From: Rhodococcus wratislaviensis
Lineage (GTDB): Bacteria > Actinomycetota > Actinomycetes > Mycobacteriales > Mycobacteriaceae
DNA: 64,000 bases
Direction: 5' to 3'
Assembly: GCF_900455735.1 (NCBI RefSeq)
Contig: NZ_UAUI01000022.1
Span: 637,909 to 701,908 of the forward strand
Shown here: positions 51,132 to 62,417 of the stretch, piece after piece
How positions within the stretch are numbered: the first letter of the stretch is position 1
How the letters are laid out: every line of letters starts with the position of its first letter
Translations under genes and position numbers: made by a program
Notes under the pieces: model-generated
What the model was told of the DNA's origin: nothing
The model's database searches: none
The model's input: the letters and a program-made list of their open reading frames with translations, nothing else

Positions 51132-52079
51132 CTAGGGCAACATGCGAACATTCGGCCTCGGACGCGACGCGGCGAGCTCGAAGTGAGCCCGGAGGTCGGC
51201 GATCACCCGCTCCGGCTGGTCACGGACGGCGCTCGGCAGTGTCGGAAGCACGATGATGCCGGCGTTCTGCATTCGCGTCCGACGCTCCACGGTGTGCTTG
51301 TACTGCTGAGGCGCGAGGTGCCAATCGAGCGAGTCGATGTCCCAGGCGAACGCGACCTCGTCGATCCAACCGTCCGGCATCGCGATGAACCGTCCTTCGA
51401 TATCGACGATCTTCCTGTTGAAGACCATCTCGGGAAGCCCACTGCGCAGCCACAACCGACGCGCATGCGCCTCTGAGACGGAGTGCACGTTGGCTGTCAT
51501 TTCCCGCAGCACGATCCGCGGGATCGCGGATCCGCGACCACTGCCCGCCTCGAGTTCGACGACGAGCTCTTCCGCCGTGACCGCTCCGCGCTGGACGACT
51601 TCCGCGATCGTCGCCCGCGCCGCGTCGACGGTCGTGCACCTGCGCGCAGCATCGAGCAGTGCCCTCGGTAGTGGTGCGCAGGCGATATTTCCTCGCATGT
51701 CGGCATCGGGCATGCGCGACGTGCGCTCCACCTTGACGAATCCCGTCGACTGCACGCGACGATCGACCGCGACGAGCACGTCCACGTCACCGGAGTAGCT
51801 CCCGAAGCCGTGACACCTCAGGGCCGAGCGTCCTGTGACGAGCGAGTCGCGACCGCAGAACAGACGAGCTGCAAGCACTCTGTGTTGGAACGACGGCTGT
51901 CCGTTCTGGAGTAGGACGATTCCCGGCAGAAGCCGCTGCCACGGTCCACCGGACCGGCATCGCGCAGAGATCGTCGATCGGGCCAAACCGAGACGTTCCA
52001 GCTCCGACGTCCGGACGACGCCGGCCACTCCCACCTGATCGAGCAACTCCGGCCGCTGTCCCCAAATCCCCCGTCGCAT
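51132..52079 (-). CDS. AbiEi/DUF559-type protein (HTH plus nuclease-like fold)
   Basis: A 315-residue protein of the type widely annotated as AbiEi-family antitoxin domain with DUF559. The N-terminus (V-G-V-A-G-V-V-R-T-S-E-L-E-R-L-G-L-A-R-S) is a winged-helix-like domain; the middle has T-G-R-S-A-L-R-C-H-G. The C-terminal half resembles the Vsr-like nuclease fold, with W-I-D-E-V-A-F-A-W-D-I-D-S-L-D-W-H and Q-N-A-G-I-I-V-L-P-T-L. No partner toxin gene is adjacent. It interrupts the sterol island between echA19 and the LLM/DUF35 pair and is bracketed by 47-nt palindromes, which hints at separate acquisition. Function unknown; nuclease activity is not shown. Confidence 0.72.
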   Translation of the reverse strand: MRRGIWGQRPELLDQVGVAGVVRTSELERLGLARSTISARCRSGGPWQRLLPGIVLLQNGQPSFQHRVLAARLFCGRDSLVTGRSALRCHGFGSYSGDVDVLVAVDRRVQSTGFVKVERTSRMPDADMRGNIACAPLPRALLDAARRCTTVDAARATIAEVVQRGAVTAEELVVELEAGSGRGSAIPRIVLREMTANVHSVSEAHARRLWLRSGLPEMVFNRKIVDIEGRFIAMPDGWIDEVAFAWDIDSLDWHLAPQQYKHTVERRTRMQNAGIIVLPTLPSAVRDQPERVIADLRAHFELAASRPRPNVRMLP

Positions 52080-52158
52080 CAGCTCATGCTGCCAGCGGGC
52101 GGTCCGTCACGACAGGCTGAATCTGCGCGCCTGTGGATAACTCACTTGCCCGCATCGA

Positions 52159-52205
52159 ACGAACGGGACGCTCGTTCGATCTGACGCAACGAGCGTCCCG
52201 TTCGT
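52159..52205. repeat. 47-nt palindrome, right copy
   Basis: Arms at 52159-52176 and 52188-52205 and the loop cgatctgacgc are together the exact reverse complement of 51074-51120. It lies between the AbiEi-like gene start and the end of the LLM gene. Confidence 0.92.
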
Positions 52206-52232
52206 CCGGAAAAGGGGGAGTCAAAGCGGGGG

Positions 52233-53270
52233 TCAGCCGAGGACCGCCGCGGACAGTTCGCGGACGTGGTCGGCGTCGCGGCAGGACACGAGGAGCATGG
52301 TGACGCCGGCGTCGGCCCACCGTTTGACGTCGGCGCGGACTTCGTCGACGTTGCCGATGATCATGGTCTCGGTGACCATCTCGTCGGGGACGACGGCGGC
52401 GGCTTCGTCCTTGCGGCCTGCGCGGAAGAGGCGCCCGATTTCCTCGACCTGTTCGCCGTAGCCCATGCGGGTGTAGACCTGGGCGTGGAAGTTGAGTTCG
52501 GGGGCGCCCATGCCGCCGACGTACAGCGCGGTGATCGGTTTGAGGCCGGCGATGGCGGCGGCGCGGTCGTCGGTGACGATTACCTGACAGGTGGCCGCGA
52601 CCTCGAAGTCTTCGCGGCTGCGACGGGCGCCGGGCCGGGCGAAGCCCTCGTCGAGCCATTCGTTGTACATGGGCGCGAGGCGGGGCGAGTAGTAGATGGC
52701 GAGCCAGCCGTCGGCGATCTCGGCGGTGAGCGCGACGTTCTTCGGACCTTCGGCGCCGAGCCAGATGGGGATGTCGGCCCGCAGCGGGTGGGTGATCGGC
52801 TTGAGCGGCTTCCCGAGACCGGTGCTGCCGGGTCCGGTGTAGGGCAGCGGGAAGTGCGGGCCGTCGCTGGTGACGGGTCCCTCCCGCGACAGCACTTTCC
52901 GGATGACGGAGACGTATTCGCGGGTGCGGGCGAGCGGTTTCGTGAACGGCTGCCCGTACCACCCCTCGACGACCTGGGGCCCGGACACGCCGAGCCCGAG
53001 GATCGCCCGGCCGCCGCTGAGGTGGTCGAGGGTGAGTGCGTGCATGGCGGTGCTGGTGGGTGTGCGCGCGGAGATCTGGACGACGGACGTGCCCAGGCGG
53101 ACGCGTTCGGTGCTCGAACCCCACCAGGCGAGGGGGGTGAAGGCGTCGGAACCCCACGATTCGGCGGCGAAGACGGCGTCGAATCCCTCGGCTTCGGCCG
53201 CGGCGATCAACTCCGGGACATTCGCCGGTGGCTGTGCGCCCCAGTATCCCAGTTGCAACCCGAGCTTCAT
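52233..53270 (-). CDS. LLM-class F420-dependent oxidoreductase (Rv3520c-like)
   Basis: A 345-residue luciferase-like monooxygenase-fold protein. It begins M-K-L-G-L-Q-L-G-Y-W-G-A and has the TIM-barrel motifs V-R-L-G-T-S-V-V-Q-I, L-G-L-G-V-S-G-P-Q-V-V-E and E-I-A-D-G-W-L. The ATG at 53270 has ggagg eight bases upstream. Such proteins use F420 in actinobacteria. A KstR-type operator lies upstream in the divergent region with the DUF35 gene, so it is part of the sterol regulon. The substrate is unknown. Confidence 0.87.
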   Translation of the reverse strand: MKLGLQLGYWGAQPPANVPELIAAAEAEGFDAVFAAESWGSDAFTPLAWWGSSTERVRLGTSVVQISARTPTSTAMHALTLDHLSGGRAILGLGVSGPQVVEGWYGQPFTKPLARTREYVSVIRKVLSREGPVTSDGPHFPLPYTGPGSTGLGKPLKPITHPLRADIPIWLGAEGPKNVALTAEIADGWLAIYYSPRLAPMYNEWLDEGFARPGARRSREDFEVAATCQVIVTDDRAAAIAGLKPITALYVGGMGAPELNFHAQVYTRMGYGEQVEEIGRLFRAGRKDEAAAVVPDEMVTETMIIGNVDEVRADVKRWADAGVTMLLVSCRDADHVRELSAAVLG

Positions 53271-53320
53271 CGTGTGCCTCCGCATCGACCGTCGTCAGAA
53301 GTGACCCTTGCCACAAACAC

Positions 53321-53334
53321 TAGAACCTGTTCTA
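53321..53334. promoter_or_regulatory. KstR operator, LLM / DUF35 divergent promoter
   Basis: tagaacctgttcta is a perfect palindrome and an exact match to TnnAACnnGTTnnA. It lies 51 bases upstream of the LLM gene and 16 bases upstream of the DUF35 gene. Confidence 0.9.
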
Positions 53335-53349
53335 CTCGAAGTTGTGAGC

Positions 53350-54330
53350 ATGGGAAAGAGCGCGGTGGCCGAAAAATTCTCGAACGAACCGTTGAGCGCC
53401 CCGCTGAAACTTCAATTCGACTACACCCGATCGGTGGGTCCGACCATCGGCGCCTTCGTGACCGCGCTGCGCGACCGCAAGGTCATCGGCGCCCGCGGCT
53501 CGGACGGACGCGTCTACGTCCCCCCGCCCGAGTTCGACCCGAACACCGCCGAACCTCTCACCGACTTCGTCGGGGTCTCCGACGCCGGGACCGTGGTGAG
53601 CTGGACGTGGATGCCGGAACCGATTGCCGGACAGCCACTCACCACGCCTTTCGCGTGGGCCCTGATCAAGCTCGACGGCGCGGACACGTCCCTCGTACAC
53701 GCGGTGGACGTCCACTCTCCCGCCGCCATGAGCACGGGCATGCGGGTCCGGGCGCGATGGGCGCAGGAGCGGGTCGGGCGCATCCAGGACATCGTGTGCT
53801 TCGAGCCCGGGGAGTCGACGAACGAACCCGAGCCGTCCTCGGAGTCGGAACCGGTCACGATGGTCACGACGCCCATCGATCTCGACTACATGCACTCCGC
53901 CTCCGCCGAGGAGAGCTACTACCTCCGAGGGTTGAAGGCGGGCAAGCTGATCGGTGGCCGCACCGGACCGGACGGCAAGGTGTACATCCCGCCGCGCAGC
54001 GCCAACCCCACCGACGGCATCCCGACGAAGGAGCAGGTGGAACTGCCGGACAGGGGCATCGTCACCACGTTCTGCATCGTGAACGTCCCCTTCCTCGGAC
54101 AGCGGATCAAGCCGCCGTACGTCGCCGCCTACGTGCTGCTCGACGGCGCGGACATCGCGTTTCTGCACCTGATCCTCGACTGCGACGCCGCCGACGTGCG
54201 GATGGGCATGCGCGTGGAGGCCAAGTGGAAACCGCGTGAGGAGTGGGGCTACACCCTCGAGAACATCGAGTACTTCAGGCCGACGGGCGAGCCCGACGCC
54301 GAGTACGACACCTACAAACATCACCTGTAA
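53350..54330 (+). CDS. Double DUF35 OB-fold protein (Rv3521-like)
   Basis: A 326-residue protein with two repeats of the DUF35 pattern. Each has a helical lead (R-S-V-G-P-T-I-G-A-F / A-E-E-S-Y-Y-L-R-G-L), a G-x-R-x-x-D-G-(R/K)-V-Y-(V/I)-P-P motif without the zinc-binding Cys, and an OB-type strand region (L-I-K-L-D-G-A-D-T-S / V-L-L-D-G-A-D-I-A-F). Family knowledge: DUF35 partners bind thiolase-like aldolases such as Ltp2. The two following genes are ltp4 and ltp3, 12 bases away, so a complex is likely. Start chosen at the ATG 53350; GTG 53344 is possible. No strong ribosome-binding site is visible, and the operator lies only 16 bases upstream. Confidence 0.88.
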   Translation: MGKSAVAEKFSNEPLSAPLKLQFDYTRSVGPTIGAFVTALRDRKVIGARGSDGRVYVPPPEFDPNTAEPLTDFVGVSDAGTVVSWTWMPEPIAGQPLTTPFAWALIKLDGADTSLVHAVDVHSPAAMSTGMRVRARWAQERVGRIQDIVCFEPGESTNEPEPSSESEPVTMVTTPIDLDYMHSASAEESYYLRGLKAGKLIGGRTGPDGKVYIPPRSANPTDGIPTKEQVELPDRGIVTTFCIVNVPFLGQRIKPPYVAAYVLLDGADIAFLHLILDCDAADVRMGMRVEAKWKPREEWGYTLENIEYFRPTGEPDAEYDTYKHHL

Positions 54331-54342
54331 GGGCGCGGCACA

Positions 54343-55406
54343 ATGACAGATATCGCAGTCGTCGGGTTCGCGCACGCACCGCACGTGCGCGAGACCACCG
54401 GCACCACCAACGGCGTCGAGATGCTCGTTCCCTGCTTCCAGCAGCTGTACGAGGAGCTCGGAATCACCAAGTCCGACATCGGTTTCTGGTGTTCCGGGTC
54501 GTCGGACTACCTGGCCGGACGTTCGTTCTCCTTCATCTCCGCGGTCGACTCGATCGGTGCGGTTCCGCCGATCAACGAGTCGCACGTCGAGATGGATGCG
54601 GCGTGGGCGTTCTACGAGGCCTGGATCAAGATCATGACGGGCGAGGTCGACACCGCCCTCGTCTACGGCTTCGGCAAGTCGTCGGCGGGCAACCTCCGCA
54701 AGATCCTGTCGATGCAACTGGACCCCTACCTCGTCACGCCACTGGCCCTCGACTCCGTGTCACTCGCCGGGTTGCAGGCCCGCCTCGGACTCGACGCGGG
54801 AAAGTGGACGGCCGAGGAGATGGCGGCCGTGGCCGCGCGCAGCCGGGCCGCGGCGGAGAGCAATCCGAACACCCAGCTGTCGGGGCACGTCGACATCAAC
54901 GCGCTGCTCGCCAGCCCGTTCCTCGCGGATCCGTTGCGCGCCCACGACTGCGCACCGATCACGGACGGCGCCGCCGCCGTCGTGCTCGCCGCCGGCGACC
55001 GTGCCCGTGAGCTGTGCGAGCGGCCGGCGTGGATCACCGGGATCGAGCATCGGATCGATTCCCCGAACTTCGGCGCCCGCGACCTGACGGTCTCGCCGTC
55101 CACGACGGCCTCCGCCCGCGGTGCCACCGGAGGGGACGTCGGCGGAATCGACGTGGCCGAACTGCACGGACCGTTCACCCATCAGGAACTGATCCTCCGC
55201 GAGGCCATCGGACTGTCCGATGCGACGGTGATCAACCCGTCGGGCGGCCCGCTGAGCGGGAATCCGATGTTCGCCGCGGGTCTGGAACGCATAGGTTACG
55301 CAGCCAAGGCCATCATGGACGGCAACGCCGGGCGCACGCTGGCGCACGCTACGAGTGGTGCTGTGCTGCAACAGAATCTGGTCGCAGTCTTGGAGGGACG
55401 CAACTG

Positions 55407-55407
<1 letters not shown>
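54343..55407 (+). CDS. ltp4: Thiolase-like protein Ltp4
   Basis: A 354-residue thiolase-fold lipid-transfer (SCP-x) protein. The N-terminal V-V-G-F-A-H-A-P-H region, G-F-W-C-S-G-S-S-D-Y, D-G-A-A-A-V-V-L-A and the C-terminal H-G-P-F-T-H-Q-E and P-S-G-G-P-L-S-G-N-P motifs are present. Thiolase nucleophile Cys and the closing Cys motif are not conserved, as in aldol-lyase homologues. Family knowledge: Ltp3 and Ltp4 are needed for C24-branched phytosterol side-chain cleavage in Rhodococcus. Its TGA shares a base with the ltp3 ATG. Confidence 0.9.
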
Positions 55408-56582
<1,175 letters not shown>

Positions 56583-56597
56583 GAGCGGGACATCACC

Positions 56598-57461
56598 ATG
56601 AAGTTCACCGTCGGCATCGCCATGAATCCCCTCGACCAACTGCCCGCTCTCGCGAAAACAGCTGAGGAGTGCGGATTCTCGTCCATCGCACTCCCCGACT
56701 CACTGTTCTTCATGGAGAAGCAGAGCGCCGACTACCCGTACACACCGGACGGCTCGCGGATGTGGAACGAGGAGACGCCGTGGGTGGATCCGCTGATCGC
56801 GGCGGCCGCGATGGGCGCGGTGACGTCGAAGATCGAGTTCTACACCCAGGTCCTCAAGCTCGGTTCCCGCAACCCGGTACTCCTCGCCCGTCAGGTCGGT
56901 TCGGTGGCCAACCTCATCGGTAACCGTTTCGGTTTCGGCGTCGGGATCGGCTGGGCACCGGAGGAATTCGAATGGTGCGGAGTGCCGTACGCGAAGCGCG
57001 GCGCGCGCGTCGACGAGATGATCGAGGTCATCAAACTGATCCTCGGCGGCGGGATGGTCGAGTATCACGGTGAGTTCTACGACTTCGACCGACTGCAGAT
57101 GAGCCCGGCGCCGACGAAACCGGTGCCGTTCTACGTCGGCGGACACACCGACGTCGCGCTGCGCCGCGCCGCCCGGGTGGGCGACGGCTGGACGTCCGCG
57201 ATGATCAAGTTCGACGATCTCGTCCAGGTCATCGCGCGATTGCGGGAACTCCGCGAGGAGTACGGCCACGCCGATCTGCCCTACGAGATCCAGACCGTGT
57301 GCATCGACCGCTTCGGGAAGGACGGTTACGCCGAGTTGGCGGATGCCGGCGTGACCGACACGATCGTCGTCCCGTGGGTTTTCGACGGCATCGGCTTCGA
57401 CGGACCGCTCGAGGCCAAGCAGGAGTCGCTGCGCAAATTCGCCGATCAGTACATCGGGTAG
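56598..57461 (+). CDS. LLM-class F420-dependent oxidoreductase
   Basis: A 287-residue luciferase-like protein beginning M-K-F-T-V-G-I-A-M-N. It has F-Y-T-Q-V-L-K-L-G-S-R-N-P, F-G-F-G-V-G-I-G-W-A-P-E-E-F (cofactor phosphate region) and F-Y-V-G-G-H-T-D-V-A-L-R-R-A. It resembles the F420 TIGR03619-type subset. It is the fourth gene of the ltp operon. Substrate unknown; a reductive or oxidative step on a sterol intermediate is inferred from context. Confidence 0.87.
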   Translation: MKFTVGIAMNPLDQLPALAKTAEECGFSSIALPDSLFFMEKQSADYPYTPDGSRMWNEETPWVDPLIAAAAMGAVTSKIEFYTQVLKLGSRNPVLLARQVGSVANLIGNRFGFGVGIGWAPEEFEWCGVPYAKRGARVDEMIEVIKLILGGGMVEYHGEFYDFDRLQMSPAPTKPVPFYVGGHTDVALRRAARVGDGWTSAMIKFDDLVQVIARLRELREEYGHADLPYEIQTVCIDRFGKDGYAELADAGVTDTIVVPWVFDGIGFDGPLEAKQESLRKFADQYIG

Positions 57462-57471
57462 GGGTGTGGAC

Positions 57472-57885
57472 ATGACGACGACCGACCATCCCGCCCGCCT
57501 CGCCGGGCAGGCGTCCCGCGAGGCGGCCAGCGGCAGGCGCAAGGACGAGTGGCTTGCCCTGTTCGCCGAGGACGCCTGTGTCGAAGACCCGGTCGGCCCT
57601 TCGGGTTTCGACCCTGAGGGCAAGGGTCACCACGGATTCGACGCGATCTCCCGGTTCTACGACATGACGATCGCGACCACCGAATCGCTCGAGTTCCTCA
57701 TCACCGATTCACTGGTGTGCGGGAACGAGAACGTGAACATCGGGACCATCCGGTCCACGGTGGCCGGATCCCAGATCGACGCCGAGGGCGTGTTCATCTA
57801 CCGCGTGAACGAGGACGGCAAGATCACGTCCCTGCGGGCCTTCTGGGAGGTCGAGCGGGCGATGAAGACACTGCGCAAGGCCTGA
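57472..57885 (+). CDS. SnoaL/NTF2-like (steroid isomerase-fold) protein
   Basis: A 137-residue single NTF2-fold protein with W-L-A-L-F-A-E-D-A-C-V-E-D-P-V-G-P and A-I-S-R-F-Y-D-M. The same block occurs in the tandem protein of the mce4 operon (30518-31342). It starts 11 bases after the LLM gene, so it closes the DUF35-ltp4-ltp3-LLM operon. Ketosteroid isomerase shares the fold; catalysis is not demonstrated by the residues visible here. Confidence 0.83.
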   Translation: MTTTDHPARLAGQASREAASGRRKDEWLALFAEDACVEDPVGPSGFDPEGKGHHGFDAISRFYDMTIATTESLEFLITDSLVCGNENVNIGTIRSTVAGSQIDAEGVFIYRVNEDGKITSLRAFWEVERAMKTLRKA

Positions 57886-57895
57886 ACGCCCCGAA

Positions 57896-59152
57896 TCACG
57901 TGCCGGCGTCGTCGATGTGCCGGACGAAGAGGATCCCGTCGAGCTCGCCGACGCCGGCGGGGTCCAACGGGAAGTACGTGGAGTTGCCCGACGGATCGGC
58001 ACGCTTCTCCACATCTCCGATCCTGCGCGCCACCGGCGCGGCAGGCACGAGACAGCTCTCCCCGACCGCGAAGAGCCGATCCTCGAGGGTTCCGGGTGGC
58101 GGCTGCCCGATGCCGTGACCCGGCGCCTCCCCGACGGCCGAACCGATGACCGTGTAGGCGTCGCCGAGCCGCACGTCCAGATGAGCGCCGGCGCACCACC
58201 AGTGCAGATGCAGTCCGGCGAGATCCCAGTGGGTTTCACCCTTCGACAGATGGCCGTTGTGAGCGAAGACGAACGTCGGGCCTCGATCGGCCTCCCTCTC
58301 CACCAGCGCGGACAGGTTGTCCGCCATGAGGGTGTCCCGGATTCCCAGGAGCCGGGCGATGCGGCGTGGCGAGTTCTCAGCCATGCCTGCGTGATAACTG
58401 AGCAGGCAGGTCGCGACGCGACCGTGAAGCTCGGCCTCCCACACTTCGTCTCGCGTGCCGTCGGCCACGAGGCGGGGCGTCTGCGACGCGAGCAGGGTCA
58501 TCAGGTCGTCGGCGATGAGACGCAACTCGACGGCCTCGGGGGTGGTACCGACGGCCTGGGTCGGGTCCATCGCGACAGCCGGGTTTCTCCAACGGTCGTC
58601 GTCGCCGATCAGCGCGGAGATCCTGCCCGGAGCGCAGGGCAGATCCTGCTCGTCGAGGTGGGTCCTCAGGTAGGTGTCGAGGAAGGTCAGGGCCTGCCTC
58701 GGGCTGTCCGCCGACGTCATCTCGATGGGGGCGTCGAATCCGGAGAATCGGAGTTGCTCGTCCGGTTCTCGCCGACGGTTGTATTCGGCCATCCACCCGA
58801 TCAGGTCGCGGTTCGCCCGGGACTCACCGAAGCCGTGGCTGAATCCGCGCTCCATGACGTCGTCGAGTGGCCGGCGGTCCGCACCCCGCACGAAAGAGTC
58901 GACGAGTAGCCCCTTCAGGCAACTGCTTTCGATCGCGATGGACCGGTAGCCTTCATGTTCGACGAGGAACCGGAACATCTGATTGCGGAGCAGCAGAAAG
59001 CTCTCCTCCCCGTGCATGGGCTCGCCGAACCCGAGCAGTCGGGGCGCGGGGTCTAGGCGGCGGAGGAACGCGCCGAGGGCAGCGGTCACGCTCGGGTCCC
59101 CCGGTGCCGAGAAAACGGCACCCACGTCGCGGACGGTGGCCTGCACGGTCAT
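57896..59152 (-). CDS. Erythromycin esterase family protein
   Basis: A 418-residue protein of the Ere/EreA-like family. Hallmarks are L-G-F-G-E-P-M-H-G-E-E-S-F near residue 41, A-I-E-S-S-C-L-K-G, R-F-S-G-F-D-A and F-V-F-A-H-N-G-H-L. Family members hydrolyse macrolide lactones, but many actinobacterial homologues have unknown substrates. It is convergent with the ltp operon and codirectional with cyp125, separated from it by a terminator. Macrolide resistance is possible but unproven; hydrolysis of a sterol-derived lactone is another idea. Confidence 0.87.
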   Translation of the reverse strand: MTVQATVRDVGAVFSAPGDPSVTAALGAFLRRLDPAPRLLGFGEPMHGEESFLLLRNQMFRFLVEHEGYRSIAIESSCLKGLLVDSFVRGADRRPLDDVMERGFSHGFGESRANRDLIGWMAEYNRRREPDEQLRFSGFDAPIEMTSADSPRQALTFLDTYLRTHLDEQDLPCAPGRISALIGDDDRWRNPAVAMDPTQAVGTTPEAVELRLIADDLMTLLASQTPRLVADGTRDEVWEAELHGRVATCLLSYHAGMAENSPRRIARLLGIRDTLMADNLSALVEREADRGPTFVFAHNGHLSKGETHWDLAGLHLHWWCAGAHLDVRLGDAYTVIGSAVGEAPGHGIGQPPPGTLEDRLFAVGESCLVPAAPVARRIGDVEKRADPSGNSTYFPLDPAGVGELDGILFVRHIDDAGT

Positions 59153-59187
59153 GACCTGCTCCCACCTTCCTCGATCAGAAAGAGAAC

Positions 59188-59229
59188 AGCGGCGTCGGAG
59201 AGGATGAGGGTACCCTCCGACGCCGCTGA
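59188..59229 (-). terminator. Terminator in the cyp125-ere gap
   Basis: Perfect 13-base arms (cagcggcgtcgga at 59188-59200 and its complement at 59217-59229) flank a 16-base loop in the gap between cyp125 and the esterase-family gene. On the minus strand it precedes neither gene start closely, so it may end transcripts entering from upstream of the ere gene or from cyp125 opposite reads. Confidence 0.5.
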
Positions 59230-59238
59230 ATCAGGGGG

Positions 59239-60495
59239 TCAGTGTATGACCGGGCAACCGCCTGACGCAGTCTTGTAATCGACCTGAAACTCCTTGATAC
59301 CGTTGAGCCAGCCCGAGCGCAACCGCCGCGGATCTCCCAGCTTACTGATATCGGGCAGGTGATCCGCAATCGCATTGAAGATCAGGTCGATCTCGAGTCG
59401 CGCCAGGTTGGCGCCGAGGCAGAAGTGGGCGCCCGTTCCGCCGAATCCGACGTGCGGGTTGTTCTCCCGCATGATATCGAACTTCTCCGGGCTCTCGAAC
59501 GCATCTTCGTCGAAATTCGCGGAGCCGTAGAGCATTACGACTCGCTGCCCCTTCTTGATCTGCACGCCGCCGAGTTCGGTGTCTTCCAGTGCGGTGCGCT
59601 GGAACGAGTTGACCGGAGTCGCCCACCGGACGATCTCGTCCGCCGCCGTCTTGGGACGCTCCTTCTTGTAGAGCTCCCACTGATCGGGATGGTCCAGGAA
59701 CGCCATCATGCCGTGTGTGATGGCATTGCGCGTGGTCTCGTTGCCGGCGACCGCCAGCAGGATCACGAAGAAGCCGAATTCCTCAGGAGAAAGCTCATTT
59801 CCATCGATGTCCGCCTCGATCAGCGTCGTGACGATGTCTTCGGCGGGGCACTTCTTGCGCTCGTCCGCCATCTGGTACGCGTAGCCGAGGATCTCCATCG
59901 ACGCGGCCTGCGGGTCGATGTCCAGTTCGGGGTCGTCGTAGCCCGTCATCTGGTTCGACCAGTCGAACACCTTCAGTCGATCCTCCTGCGGCACACCGAG
60001 CAGTTCGGCGATCGCCTGCAGAGGAAGCTCACACGCCACCTGGGTGACGAAGTCGCCGGCCCCCGATTCGGCGGCAGCCTTCACGATCTTCTCGGCGCGC
60101 TCGGTGAGTTCCTCGCGCAGGCTGTTGATTGCGCGGGGCGTGAAGCCGCGGGAGACGAGTTTGCGGAGCTTGGTGTGCTCGGGAGCGTCCTTGTTGATGA
60201 GGATGAAACGCTGCATCTCGATGTTCTCGCGCGGAATGTCGTCGGCGAAGCGCACGATCGCGGTGTTCTCATGCGTGGAGAAGACGTCGCTGCGCCGCGA
60301 CACCTCCTTGACGTCCTCGAGCTTGCTGACGACCCAGTAGCCGTCATCGTGGAAGCCACCGATCTCCGGCGGCTGCGGGTTCCACCAGATCGGGGCAGTC
60401 TTCCGCAGTTCGGCGAACTCCTGGTACGGGATGCGCTCTGCGTAGATGTCCGGGTCGGTGAAGTCGAAACCCTCTGGAAGATTGGGCTGCGCCAC
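59239..60495 (-). CDS. cyp125: Steroid C26-monooxygenase CYP125
   Basis: A 418-residue P450. I-helix A-V-A-G-N-E-T-T-R-N near residue 250, E-x-x-R in D-E-I-V-R, and the haem-binding F-G-G-T-G-A-H-F-C-L-G-A-N with Cys near 361 are all present. CYP125 oxidises the terminal methyl (C26/27) of cholesterol and cholestenone, starting side-chain degradation; the rhodococcal enzyme is well described. The GTG at 60495 with aggaga upstream was chosen; the frame to 60690 overlaps two operators. FdxD at 43017 is a candidate electron donor. Confidence 0.95.
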   Translation of the reverse strand: MAQPNLPEGFDFTDPDIYAERIPYQEFAELRKTAPIWWNPQPPEIGGFHDDGYWVVSKLEDVKEVSRRSDVFSTHENTAIVRFADDIPRENIEMQRFILINKDAPEHTKLRKLVSRGFTPRAINSLREELTERAEKIVKAAAESGAGDFVTQVACELPLQAIAELLGVPQEDRLKVFDWSNQMTGYDDPELDIDPQAASMEILGYAYQMADERKKCPAEDIVTTLIEADIDGNELSPEEFGFFVILLAVAGNETTRNAITHGMMAFLDHPDQWELYKKERPKTAADEIVRWATPVNSFQRTALEDTELGGVQIKKGQRVVMLYGSANFDEDAFESPEKFDIMRENNPHVGFGGTGAHFCLGANLARLEIDLIFNAIADHLPDISKLGDPRRLRSGWLNGIKEFQVDYKTASGGCPVIH

Positions 60496-60534
60496 TGCTG
60501 TCTCCTGCCCTAAGCCATACACCACTCCGTGATG

Positions 60535-60548
60535 TGGAACACGTTCTA
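60535..60548. promoter_or_regulatory. KstR operator upstream of cyp125
   Basis: tggaacacgttcta fits TnnAACnnGTTnnA exactly and lies 40 bases upstream of the cyp125 GTG. Confidence 0.85.
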
Positions 60549-60612
60549 CTAGCATTGAAGCACAAGCCGGGCGACTAGCAAAGGAAAGCTCATTCAGACC
60601 TTGCCCGGATAG

Positions 60613-60626
60613 CAGAACCTGTTCTA
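60613..60626. promoter_or_regulatory. KstR-like operator upstream of fadA5
   Basis: cagaacctgttcta matches TnnAACnnGTTnnA except the first base and lies 30 bases upstream of fadA5. The divergent promoter therefore has one site per gene. Confidence 0.75.
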
Positions 60627-60634
60627 TTTTCTGA

Positions 60635-62315
<1,681 letters not shown>

Positions 62316-62417
62316 AGCGTGTATGTACCGCCGGGTAACGGGTGCCATGTCGGAGGACTTCTTGCAGTATTGACGCGTACGGACTTGTACGACGGCCGAG
62401 GGCGAGGAATTGCAGAC

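Noticed and set aside
51074..52205. Reading the bracketed gene as a complete transposon or CRISPR-associated element
   Set aside because: No transposase, integrase, spacer array or visible target duplication is present. The two palindromes are only suggestive.
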